The notes under the pieces were generated by a model that worked only from the letters and a program-made list of their open reading frames with translations, made no database searches and was not told the origin of the DNA. A stretch of DNA of 21,687 nucleotides from an uncultured Clostridium sp. (GTDB taxonomy: Bacteria > Bacillota > Clostridia > Lachnospirales > Lachnospiraceae), in NCBI GenBank assembly GCA_900544905.1, contig UQXF01000060.1:1-21687 (forward strand), read 5' to 3'. Each line of letters starts with the position of its first letter. Position 1 is the stretch's first letter. This document shows, piece after piece, positions 15,047 through 21,687 of this stretch. The translations under genes and the position numbers were made by a program.

Positions 15047-16777
15047 TTGGCAGTATTAAAAATTGTTCCGAAGTTATATCAGGAAAAAATATCTGAGAAA
15101 TTAAAGGAAGAAATATCTTTAGTTACAAATGGAGAAGCAAAATACTATAACCGGTTATACAAATTTTTTCAGTATACCGATATACAGTGTACTGCAGATA
15201 TTAACTATGAAACGAGAAAAATGTATATGGATTCTCTTGAAAAAGAGGATATTTCAGAAAAATATAAAGCGGAATTACTGAGCTTATTTGATCGTTTAAA
15301 AATAGAAAATATGCCGGATGTCTATTCACAAGGAACCCCCTTCTCTGTAGAACAGGAGTTTTTTAAGCAAGACAAATTGTTTTTGCTGTATGTCCCCAAT
15401 AAGAAGAAAGCACAATCTTTCCGTCAGGTGGTTGATAAGAATGATTTGTTATGGGACTTAACGAGGATACATTCATCACAGTTGGTGCGACAGACAAAAA
15501 TATTGCTGTGTGAAATTCTGAATATGGATAAGGTACAAAGACATCGAAGATATTTTTTAGAACCATTAAAAGCACTTATACGGTTTTGCGATAAGTACGG
15601 AATAGATGATATTGAAGAAATGGAACAGGCAGACGAAAACAGATTTTATCTGTATTTAAACAAGGAGTCGGAAATTATAAAAAAACAGGCTTCTAAGATT
15701 GTTGAGTTTGCGAGAAGAACGTTATTTCTAACAGATTCAGAGACAAATTGGCGAGCGTGTATCTGGTATATGGATAGGTTTCAGTTTGATAAATCGAGAA
15801 TCAATGCCAGTTCACCTGTTAAAAGCCTTTCATTTATTAATATTTACGAAAAAGAAAATCGTTGGTATTTACAATTATACGCAAAATATTTGGTCGGGAT
15901 ATCTGATCTGTCTTTATCAAATATCCGAAATACAATAAGTTTTATTTCACAATTTTTAAAATATCTGGATGGACAGAGTAAGAAAGTAACTGAACTGGCG
16001 ATGCAAGATATAGCGGATTATGTGTCTGTTTTGGATGAGTCCGATATTAAGTATTCCACTTTTAACCGATATATCACACATATGCATACATTTCTACAGT
16101 TTTTGAAAATGAAAAATATTGAAGTGTTGAAGTTTTATCCGGAACGATTTTTAAAAAAAGGTTTTTCGGAACACAATGAAAGAAGTGTTCCAGAAAAAAC
16201 AATTGCTCATCTGATTAAGGAGCTGCCGGCATTCCCAGAGCATTTACAGTTGATGTATTTGATTTTGTTTTGCACAGGAATTAGGAAAAGCGAGGTTTGT
16301 ACAATAAAATCGGGAGCCTTTTATTCACAAGGCAATGAGAATTGGATGCGCATATATCAAAGCAAAATGCGGAGAGAAAAAGTTATTCCTGTTCCCAGTC
16401 TATTGGTTGGACTGGTGAATGATTATGAAAAAAAGTACGGAATAAAAAATGGGGAGTATTTATTCAAAAATAAAAAGGGTGGTGCATTTAATGGACAGAC
16501 ATTTTCAAATCAGATGATTCGGGAGTGTAAGGTTCGTGGGATTGCCTGCGGAGATTATATCTTTAGAGCACACGATTACAGACATAACCTTGCAACTTCA
16601 ATGTACGGAAATGGGGTTTCTATACAAGGGGTACGAGATTATCTAGGACATTCAAGTGAGAATATGACAAAACAGTACATTGATTTCATGCCGGAACGTA
16701 TTGTATCGGCTGAAGATAAATATTTCTCTAAAAATCAGTCATTTAAATTGAAAGGAGCAGAAGATGATGAAAGGTAA
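15047..16777 (+). CDS. Tyrosine recombinase 2 of the trio
   Basis: 576 residues from a TTG start with GGAGGG (15035-15040) seven bases upstream, the same arrangement as in recombinase 1. A long N-terminal region (about 1-270) of unknown fold precedes a core-binding domain (about 275-380) and a catalytic domain (about 390-560). Catalytic residues are all present: Arg413 (TGIRKSE), Lys in QSKMRRE, His509-x2-Arg512 (HDYRH), His535 (LGHSS), Tyr544 (KQYID). In Tn554 two recombinases (TnpA, TnpB) and TnpC act together; here three recombinases occur, as also described for recombinase-in-trio elements. It overlaps recombinase 3 by 14 bases, so translation is coupled. Confidence 0.9.
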   Translation: MAVLKIVPKLYQEKISEKLKEEISLVTNGEAKYYNRLYKFFQYTDIQCTADINYETRKMYMDSLEKEDISEKYKAELLSLFDRLKIENMPDVYSQGTPFSVEQEFFKQDKLFLLYVPNKKKAQSFRQVVDKNDLLWDLTRIHSSQLVRQTKILLCEILNMDKVQRHRRYFLEPLKALIRFCDKYGIDDIEEMEQADENRFYLYLNKESEIIKKQASKIVEFARRTLFLTDSETNWRACIWYMDRFQFDKSRINASSPVKSLSFINIYEKENRWYLQLYAKYLVGISDLSLSNIRNTISFISQFLKYLDGQSKKVTELAMQDIADYVSVLDESDIKYSTFNRYITHMHTFLQFLKMKNIEVLKFYPERFLKKGFSEHNERSVPEKTIAHLIKELPAFPEHLQLMYLILFCTGIRKSEVCTIKSGAFYSQGNENWMRIYQSKMRREKVIPVPSLLVGLVNDYEKKYGIKNGEYLFKNKKGGAFNGQTFSNQMIRECKVRGIACGDYIFRAHDYRHNLATSMYGNGVSIQGVRDYLGHSSENMTKQYIDFMPERIVSAEDKYFSKNQSFKLKGAEDDER

Positions 16778-18272
16778 TATTAATTTGATTTCGTATGACT
16801 GTTATCAACAAGCTACAGAAAAACAGTTGGCAGGGCTGAAATGGAAGGAAAACAGGGTGTACTACATATCTGAGATTCATAATGAAAAGATACAGGATGA
16901 GATTTATGGGTATATCGATGATAGATGTAGACGTTTGTCATTATCAACAGTAGTAAATGATATTTACAGATTTGATCTGTTGAAAGAATTTCTGAATGAG
17001 AAGTGTACAAGTTGTAGCAGCATTACTGATAAAAAATGGGAAGAACTGGAGAGAAGTTATAAAGCATTTTTATATAAAAAAGGATTGGCGCTGTACGTTA
17101 GAAGAAATAGACCGGATAGGCGGAATGTTGAGCAGCAAAGTAGCGCTCAGGTTTCTTTTCTGAAAATGTATTATGAGTATGTTGTGAAGTGTAAAACAGC
17201 AGATATTCCAGAAAATGAAAAAGATGTATGGGATATGAGAAAGTTGGATATTGTGCCAAGGAGTAATCCGATTCGTGGAAGATATAGATTAGATTTTCGT
17301 GAGATCAGGCAGAAAGAATTTAAAGAGATAATAAAGAAAATATTGTATAGCCACTGCCAGACAAAAGCAATGGGTAGTATAAAAGGTGAATTGCGTGGAT
17401 TCCGTCGGTTTGCTAGTTTCATGTATGATCGATTCCCAGAAGTAAAGCACTTTACAGAAATTAGCAGGGATATGATAGAAGATTATCTGGTTTATATAAA
17501 AACGGATACCGGTCTTACATCAGTCAGTTACACGACAGAGCTGTCGGTTTTGGATAATCTGTTGGATGAAATAGGGCGTGAACTGGAAATAGAAAATATA
17601 TGCAACCTTTTTCTGTCCAGTGATTGCAGAGCATATGATAACGCTTTACCAGAAGCGTATTCAGATGCAGAAATCAGGAGATTTAATTGTGCATTAACAA
17701 AATTAAAGCCCCAGTTAGGCAGATGTTTAATAATACATCAGATGCTCGGTACAAGAATAGAGGATACGTTGACTTTGCGAAGAGATTGCTTATCTGAGAA
17801 ATCAGGACATTATTTTATAACTATTATCCAGCAGAAAACAAGGAAATACAAAAGACCAGTTAGCGATCAGCTGGCAGAATTGATTAGAAAAGCAATAGAA
17901 GTTTCAGAAAAGGAGCATCCAGATTCAGAATATATTTTTCTGCAAGATAATGGAAAATTGTATACAGATTCAATGCTGAAATATCATGTAAATATCATGA
18001 TTTATGAAAATGATATCAGGGATGATAAGGGAAATTATTTTGAGTTTCGTACACATCGTTTTAGACATACTTTTGGAGTAAAACTTACAGAAATGAAATT
18101 AGATGATGATAGCATTGCAAGGCTGTTGGGGCATAAGGATACACGAACCATACCACATTATCGGCGGTTAAGAAACGAAGCATTAGCGGAGGATACAAAG
18201 GCTGTACGAGATGAAATGAATGAATTATTAGCACAATACAGGAGGGAAAAGGAAAATGCAGAAACACGATAA
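16764..18272 (+). CDS. Tyrosine recombinase 3 of the trio
   Basis: 502 residues. The start ATG overlaps the end of recombinase 2, with AAAGGAG upstream; a second ATG directly follows. N-terminal core-binding regions precede a catalytic domain at about 300-480 with Arg331 (LGTRIED), Lys in QQKTRKYK, His431-x2-Arg434 (HRFRH), His457 (LGHKD) and Tyr466 (PHYRR). The tail RRLRNEALAEDTKAV is typical of the TnpB-like members. All three enzymes therefore appear catalytically competent, so division of labour (strand or end specificity) rather than decay is likely. It overlaps the small TnpC-like gene by 17 bases. Confidence 0.9.
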   Translation: MMKGNINLISYDCYQQATEKQLAGLKWKENRVYYISEIHNEKIQDEIYGYIDDRCRRLSLSTVVNDIYRFDLLKEFLNEKCTSCSSITDKKWEELERSYKAFLYKKGLALYVRRNRPDRRNVEQQSSAQVSFLKMYYEYVVKCKTADIPENEKDVWDMRKLDIVPRSNPIRGRYRLDFREIRQKEFKEIIKKILYSHCQTKAMGSIKGELRGFRRFASFMYDRFPEVKHFTEISRDMIEDYLVYIKTDTGLTSVSYTTELSVLDNLLDEIGRELEIENICNLFLSSDCRAYDNALPEAYSDAEIRRFNCALTKLKPQLGRCLIIHQMLGTRIEDTLTLRRDCLSEKSGHYFITIIQQKTRKYKRPVSDQLAELIRKAIEVSEKEHPDSEYIFLQDNGKLYTDSMLKYHVNIMIYENDIRDDKGNYFEFRTHRFRHTFGVKLTEMKLDDDSIARLLGHKDTRTIPHYRRLRNEALAEDTKAVRDEMNELLAQYRREKENAETR

Positions 18273-18663
18273 AATGGTAGCACTGGCAAAAGAAAAAAGT
18301 GCGGAAATGACGGAAACAGCAATAACAGCTATTGAAACAATGTATAGAAAAAATATAAAAATTTCAGTTGCTGAACTTACAAAACTAACAGGACTTTCCA
18401 GAGGTTTTTTCTATAATAATCCGAATGTGAAACAGGTCATGATGGAATTGAAGGAAAAACAACAGGGAATGATATTGCAAAATCCTAAAAGCAATGCTAT
18501 TGCAAAAGCACAGGAAGCACGGATTAAGAGTTTAGAACAGAAACTATCCGATAGTGTTCCGAAAAACGAATATGAAAGTCTTCAGAAAAAATATGAAGAA
18601 TTACAGGTGAAATATAGTCAAATGAAAAAGGGAACACTATTGAAGATGTACGACCAATTATAG
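18256..18663 (+). CDS. TnpC/DUF6262-like transposition accessory protein
   Basis: 135 residues. The N-terminal ~75 residues form a winged- or tri-helical DNA-binding-like domain (TAITAIETMYRKNIKISVAE, LTKLTGLSRGFFYNNPNVKQ) of the kind in DUF6262 proteins. The C-terminal half is coiled coil (about 92-125). Size, layout and position directly after the recombinases match TnpC of Tn554 (about 125 residues), which influences efficiency and orientation of insertion. The ATG is preceded by GGAGGGAAAAGG within the end of recombinase 3. It probably guides or bridges the recombinases at the element ends. Confidence 0.82.
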   Translation: MQKHDKMVALAKEKSAEMTETAITAIETMYRKNIKISVAELTKLTGLSRGFFYNNPNVKQVMMELKEKQQGMILQNPKSNAIAKAQEARIKSLEQKLSDSVPKNEYESLQKKYEELQVKYSQMKKGTLLKMYDQL

Positions 18664-18683
18664 GAAGAAAAGGAGAATATTTT

Positions 18684-19064
18684 ATGCAGAACGAAATTTA
18701 TGATGAGAAAAATGGACTTACTTATATGTTATGTGGAGATTATTATTTGCCGGAATTGGCACTTACAGATATCGAACCAACTTATGGGAAATATGGGATG
18801 CTTCGTAAAAGCTATTTACAGGAACACAGAAAGGCAAAATATCAAATATTGTTGTTACAAGGAAAACTTGTCGAGCATTTGAATCAGATTGATGCAGAAG
18901 CAAGGGATAGGGAAGAACAATTAGTAAAACAGATGATGGAGAAACAAGGAATTACAGAGAAATTAAAAAGGCAGGACAACATGGAATGGACAAGGAGGAT
19001 GAATACCATTTGTCATGATGCAGAAGAGATGATTTTGACGGAAATGATATACACAAAAGGATAA
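18684..19064 (+). CDS. tnpV: TnpV-family transposon protein
   Basis: 126 residues with the usual TnpV pattern: YMLCGDYYLPELAL near the start, YGKYGMLRKSYLQEHRKAKY, LLLQGKLVEHLNQIDAEA, MEKQGITEKLKRQDNMEW and TRRMNTICHDAEEMILTEMIY. TnpV proteins are encoded on Tn4451-type and many other clostridial mobile elements; their role is not established. AAGGAG lies nine bases before the ATG, 20 bases after the TnpC-like gene, so it is the last gene of the recombinase operon. The 23-bp repeat array starts ten bases past its stop. Confidence 0.85.
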   Translation: MQNEIYDEKNGLTYMLCGDYYLPELALTDIEPTYGKYGMLRKSYLQEHRKAKYQILLLQGKLVEHLNQIDAEARDREEQLVKQMMEKQGITEKLKRQDNMEWTRRMNTICHDAEEMILTEMIYTKG

Positions 19065-19073
19065 TGAACTGCA

Positions 19074-19188
19074 TTGGATAGCAAGAATTTTGCAGCCCGG
19101 ATATCAAAAAAGTGGAAGTCCGGATAGCAAAAAAATGGAAGTCCGGATGGCAAGATTCTTGCTGTCCGGAAAGACAAAAAGTGAGGGA
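19074..19188 (+). repeat. Five imperfect 23-bp tandem repeats (CCGGATaGCAAgA...)
   Basis: Units begin at 19074, 19097, 19120, 19143 and 19166, each exactly 23 bp apart, on the theme (C/T)CGGATAGCAAGA..TGGAAGT. The fourth with its flank forms an imperfect palindrome, CCGGATGGCAAG att CTTGCTGTCCGG (19143-19169). Because 23 is not a multiple of three, the ORF that runs across it cannot be under coding selection. A reverse-oriented relative is at 10635-10654. Confidence 0.8.
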
Positions 19189-19194
19189 TTAAAA

Positions 19195-19491
19195 ATGTTG
19201 GTTAAGTACATAATAAAAGTGTTTTTATATTTAATTCTTGCAGTAATGACATTGATTCGCTGGTTATTAAAAATTCCGATGATGTTGGGAAATATTTTGC
19301 TTTACTTTTTATCAATTATATTTATTCTGACAGGTGTTTTGAGTTATGGATTTGCATTGGAATCTGCAAGAGAATGTGGTCGAATGATAATAATTGGGAT
19401 GGCATTTGGTGCAATACCAGACTTTGTCCCATTTTTGGGAAAAAGTTTAGAGACATTGGTTGCCAAACTGTTGAGTATGACAAATGAATGA
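19195..19491 (+). CDS. Small membrane protein (CD1845-like, ICE-associated type)
   Basis: 98 residues from the ATG at 19195, with GAGGG (19183-19187) spaced for it. Upstream in-frame starts would read through the repeat array and are rejected. Hydrophobic segments at about 4-24 (YIIKVFLYLILAVMTLIRWL), 28-49 (MMLGNILLYFLSIIFILTGV) and 60-75 make two to three membrane spans. The layout recalls small membrane proteins of clostridial conjugative elements (CD1845-like), whose role is unknown. That resemblance is from memory and moderate. A good terminator follows. It is the last gene before the junction with cpaF. Confidence 0.65.
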   Translation: MLVKYIIKVFLYLILAVMTLIRWLLKIPMMLGNILLYFLSIIFILTGVLSYGFALESARECGRMIIIGMAFGAIPDFVPFLGKSLETLVAKLLSMTNE

Positions 19492-19504
19492 GAAAGTCAA
19501 TATG

Positions 19505-19537
19505 AAAGAGGGCTGTGAAAGGCTCTCTTTTCTTTTT
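19505..19537 (+). terminator. Intrinsic terminator at the right end of the mobile region
   Basis: AAAGAGGGC (19505-19513) pairs with GCTCTCTTT (19522-19530), one G-U pair, eight-base loop, then TCTTTTT. Confidence 0.82.
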
Positions 19538-19636
19538 GCAACTGTGGAATGGCAAGATAATAACGTTATATACAGTGTATATTAAGTACAGATATTGTAT
19601 TTCTGCATGATGGGAACATAGGGAGTCCATATAAAG
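19538..19636. other. Probable right end of the inserted element and junction with cpaF
   Basis: Non-coding. ATATAC AGT GTATAT (near 19568-19582) is a perfect palindrome around three bases. In the cpaF frame a stop (TAG) lies at 19619-19621, and homology to CpaF begins only at about 19634-19637, so the junction of mobile DNA and chromosome falls near 19630-19636. No att repeat can be defined without the other end. Confidence 0.55.
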
Positions 19637-20158
19637 GCTATTAATACAGGTCATGACGGGTCGATCAGTACCGGTCATGCGAACAGTCCGGATGATATGA
19701 TGAGCAGACTGTCTACAATGGTACTGATGGGGATTAAACTTCCGCTGGAAGCAGTTATGCGTCAGATCGCTTCCGGAATCGATATCCTGGTACATCTGGG
19801 ACGCCTTCGGGACAAGAGCAGGAAAGTATTGGAAATCATGGAGGTATTGGGATATGAAAAAGGAGAAATCAGGCTTCAACCGTTATTTTCCTTTCAGGAG
19901 ACGGGAAGTAAGGATGGAAAAATCCAGGGGGAGTGGGTGAAAAGGTCCACACTTACACGGATGGAAAAACTTATGGCGGCAGGGTATCAGCCGGAAGGCG
20001 TATGCCCTGGCGATAACGGAAAGCATTCTTCTGGTGTTTCTGATCGCCATGCTGTTCTATTCAAGACTATGGATGATGGCAGTGCTTTTTCCTCTGGGAA
20101 TGAAGTATTACGAAAGGATGATCTGTCAGGCGGAGGAAAAAGGGAAGAGACGTTTTGA
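19634..20158 (+). pseudogene. cpaF: cpaF/tadA secretion ATPase, 5' part missing
   Basis: Only the C-terminal part of the Tad/Flp pilus assembly ATPase remains. NTGHDGSISTGHANSPDDMM, MGIKLPLEAVMRQIASGIDI and LVHLGRLRDKSRKVLEIMEV are classic CpaF sequence (the region after Walker B and the arginine/His box). The Walker A and most of the ATPase core are absent, and the open frame upstream ends at a TAG at 19619 without a start. CpaF similarity ends at about KLMAAGY (19987), yet the frame stays open to 20158, deep inside tadB, so the natural stop is missing or shifted. The protein would be non-functional. Loss by insertion of the adjacent mobile element is the simplest reading. GC is visibly higher than in the DNA to the left. 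Confidence 0.88.
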
Positions 20159-20702
20159 AAGACAGTTCCAAGATGCGCTTCAATCACTGGAAGCGCAGCT
20201 GAATGTGGGATACTCTATGGAGAACGCGATCAAAGAGGTACAGAGAGACCTGCAGATCATGTATGACAGGCATACACTTATTGTACGGGAATTTACGTAT
20301 ATGGTAAGGCAGCTGAATCTGAACGTAACCGCGGAAGCTGCCTGGAAGGATTTTGCTGCAAGGGTAGCACTTCCGGAGGTGGATACATTTGTCACTGTAT
20401 TTTCCCTGGCAAAGAGGAGCGGAGGCGACAGTATTCTGATCATTAAAAATGCGGTTAGACAACTTGGTGATAAAGCGGAAGTGAAAAGAGAAATCGATAC
20501 CGTAATTGCAGCGAAAAAAATGGAATTTCAGATCATGTCAGTGATTCCTTTGGGAATTATTGGTTATATGCGTCTGAGCTTTCCGGAATTTATGTCGGGG
20601 TTATACAGGAATCTGCCAGGAGCGGCTTTTATGAGTATTTGTCTTGGAGCTTACATTGCTGCCTGGAGACTTGGATGCAAGATTGTGGAAATCGAGGTAT
20701 AG
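20034..20702 (+). CDS. tadB: TadB-like pilus assembly membrane protein
   Basis: T2SSF-domain inner-membrane protein of the Tad pilus, partner of the CpaF ATPase. From the GTG at 20034 it has 222 residues: a membrane segment at about 1-25, a cytoplasmic helical T2SSF domain (FQDALQSLEAQLNVGYSMEN, AARVALPEVDTFVTVFSLAK, RSGGDSILIIKNAVRQLGDK) at about 40-160, and two C-terminal membrane segments (about 165-215). The frame is open further upstream to 19941 and encodes GISRKAYALAITES just before the GTG, which looks like genuine TadB sequence, but there is no ATG, GTG or TTG there. The real start may be lost by a frameshift or be non-standard. It ends 2 bases before the tadC-like gene. Confidence 0.85.
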   Translation: MFLIAMLFYSRLWMMAVLFPLGMKYYERMICQAEEKGKRRFERQFQDALQSLEAQLNVGYSMENAIKEVQRDLQIMYDRHTLIVREFTYMVRQLNLNVTAEAAWKDFAARVALPEVDTFVTVFSLAKRSGGDSILIIKNAVRQLGDKAEVKREIDTVIAAKKMEFQIMSVIPLGIIGYMRLSFPEFMSGLYRNLPGAAFMSICLGAYIAAWRLGCKIVEIEV

Positions 20703-20704
20703 AA

Positions 20705-21662
20705 ATGTGGTTTTGTATCGGAATGTATTTCTTTCTCGGAGCTTGTGCATGGATGTATTTCAAGAAGAAATCACTTTTCAGAAAATGGGACAGGCTTCTC
20801 AGGCGGATATTTTTTTTGATGTTGGCGGTGACAAGTCTGGCATTTTTGTCGGAAATCGTGCAGAAGACAGGGACGGAAAACTCTGAAACCATGCAGATAA
20901 AGCGGAACGGGTACGGGGAAGGACAAAAAGAAGCGGCGCTTTCTATGCAGGTTGAAGGAAAAAAAAAGCAGGATATAGAAATTCGTGTGTCACCGAAGAT
21001 TTACAGTGAAAAGCGGCTGGAAAAGGAGTTTCAGAAAGCGAGGAAAGAGCTTGCAAAAGTGATTTCCGGGGAAAATAAGGATCTGTCGCATATAAAGACA
21101 GATCTGGATCTGGTAACAGCATTAGACGATTTTCCGTTTTCGGTTTCCTGGGAACTTAGCAGATATGATGTAATGGATTCGCTTGGAAGACTGGATCAGG
21201 AAAAAATCCGGGAAGAAGATCCGGAGAATCAGGGGATTGGGATGAATATTACCGGAGTTCTGCATTATGAAGATAAGGTATATCCGTGTGAGATGGATCT
21301 TGTTATTTTTGCAGGACAGGAGAAAACGCTTTCCACGAAAGAGCGTGTTCTGGAACTGGTAAGATTACAGGACAGTGCTACGAGGCAGAAAGCATATCTT
21401 ACACTGCCACCCAGTCTGGACGGAAGAAAAATTGCCTGGACAGAGGAGAAAGATTCAAAAGTTATTCCGATTCTGATGCTCGGAATGGCGATAAGTATTC
21501 TGCTTGTCGGAAGAGAAATACAGAAAGAAAGCAATCGGAAGAAGACGAGAAAAGAGCAGATGATGCTGGATTATCCGGAAATTATCACAGAGTTTACGAT
21601 GCTGACCGGTGCCGGAATGACAGCAAAAAATGTGTGGAAAAGGATTGCGGAAGACTATGGGA
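20705..21662 (+). CDS. tadC: TadC-like pilus assembly protein, 3' end cut by the contig end
   Basis: Open from the ATG at 20705 to the end of genomic sequence (319 residues, no stop). Membrane segments lie at about 2-18 and 34-52, then a long extracytoplasmic charged region (about 53-250), another segment at 253-270 (VIPILMLGMAISILLVG), and the start of a T2SSF domain (LDYPEIITEFTMLTGAGMTA, KNVWKRIAEDYG). This long-N-terminus TadC form is usual in Clostridia. It directly follows tadB with a 2-base gap and forms an operon with it. Beyond 21662 the sequence is adapter, so residues encoded there are not real. Confidence 0.85.
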
Positions 21663-21687
21663 CTGTCTCTTATACACATCTGACGCT
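21663..21687 (-). other. Nextera adapter at the right contig end (artefact)
   Basis: CTGTCTCTTATACACATCT (21663-21681) is the reverse complement of the Tn5 mosaic end, and GACGCT is the start of the reverse-complemented read-1 adapter. The genomic sequence ends at 21662. Confidence 0.97.

Noticed and set aside
19074..19188. CRISPR array
   Set aside because: Units are contiguous 23-bp repeats with no spacers, no leader and no cas genes in the window.
19090..19194. Upstream extension of the membrane protein through the repeats
   Set aside because: The 23-bp period breaks the reading frame, and a proper ribosome site serves the ATG at 19195.
43..21662. tRNA or rRNA genes
   Set aside because: I saw no cloverleaf with GTTC-type T-arm sequence and no rRNA signature on either strand by eye.

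Overview
The window looks like the mobile-element-rich part of a low-GC Firmicutes chromosome, most likely a gut Clostridia/Lachnospiraceae-type organism. This rests on family recognition by eye (TnpV, TnpW, a Tn554-like tyrosine-recombinase cluster, a clostridial large serine recombinase, Tad pilus genes), on AT-rich accessory DNA and on strong AGGAGG-type ribosome sites. No database search was possible. Both ends are Illumina Nextera adapter sequence (1-42 and 21663-21687), so the biological sequence is 43-21662 and the ends are not natural boundaries.

Layout. (1) 519-5357, minus strand: a tightly overlapping five-gene operon. It encodes a large serine recombinase with an unusual C-terminal half, two proteins that repeat that C-terminal domain without the catalytic part, and two ParB/sulfiredoxin-fold-like proteins. 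An XRE repressor gene (5487-5876) lies upstream, behind a long hairpin. (2) 6102-10217, plus strand: a small coiled-coil protein, a TTG-started XRE regulator, an unrecognised 157-residue protein and a 932-residue MmeI-like single-chain restriction-modification enzyme. (3) 10218-11459: no confident gene, but rich in hairpins, including two tandem ~70-nt stem-loop units built on AGCAAGAT...ATCTTGCT. (4) 11460-13684: a 57-residue TnpW-family gene, a membrane-anchored XRE protein, and a divergent XRE-like repressor facing an operator-flanked consensus promoter. (5) 13925-19491: three consecutive complete tyrosine recombinases, a TnpC/DUF6262-like protein, TnpV, five imperfect 23-bp repeats and a small membrane protein. 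(6) 19634-21662: higher-GC chromosomal DNA of a Tad/Flp pilus locus. It starts abruptly inside cpaF (only the C-terminal part is left) and continues with tadB and a tadC that runs off the end.

How it fits together: mobile DNA, possibly several elements stacked, has cut into cpaF at about 19634. It carries two independent recombination modules, one serine and one tyrosine trio, each next to its own XRE-type repressor and operator repeats, with a restriction-modification island as cargo between them. The best candidate for something undescribed is the serine-recombinase operon, where one domain is used three times in adjacent genes alongside two divergent ParB-like proteins. Second is the AGCAAGAT/ATCTTGCT repeat family, found at both 10.6-10.8 kb and 19.1-19.2 kb, on either side of the transposon-type genes.
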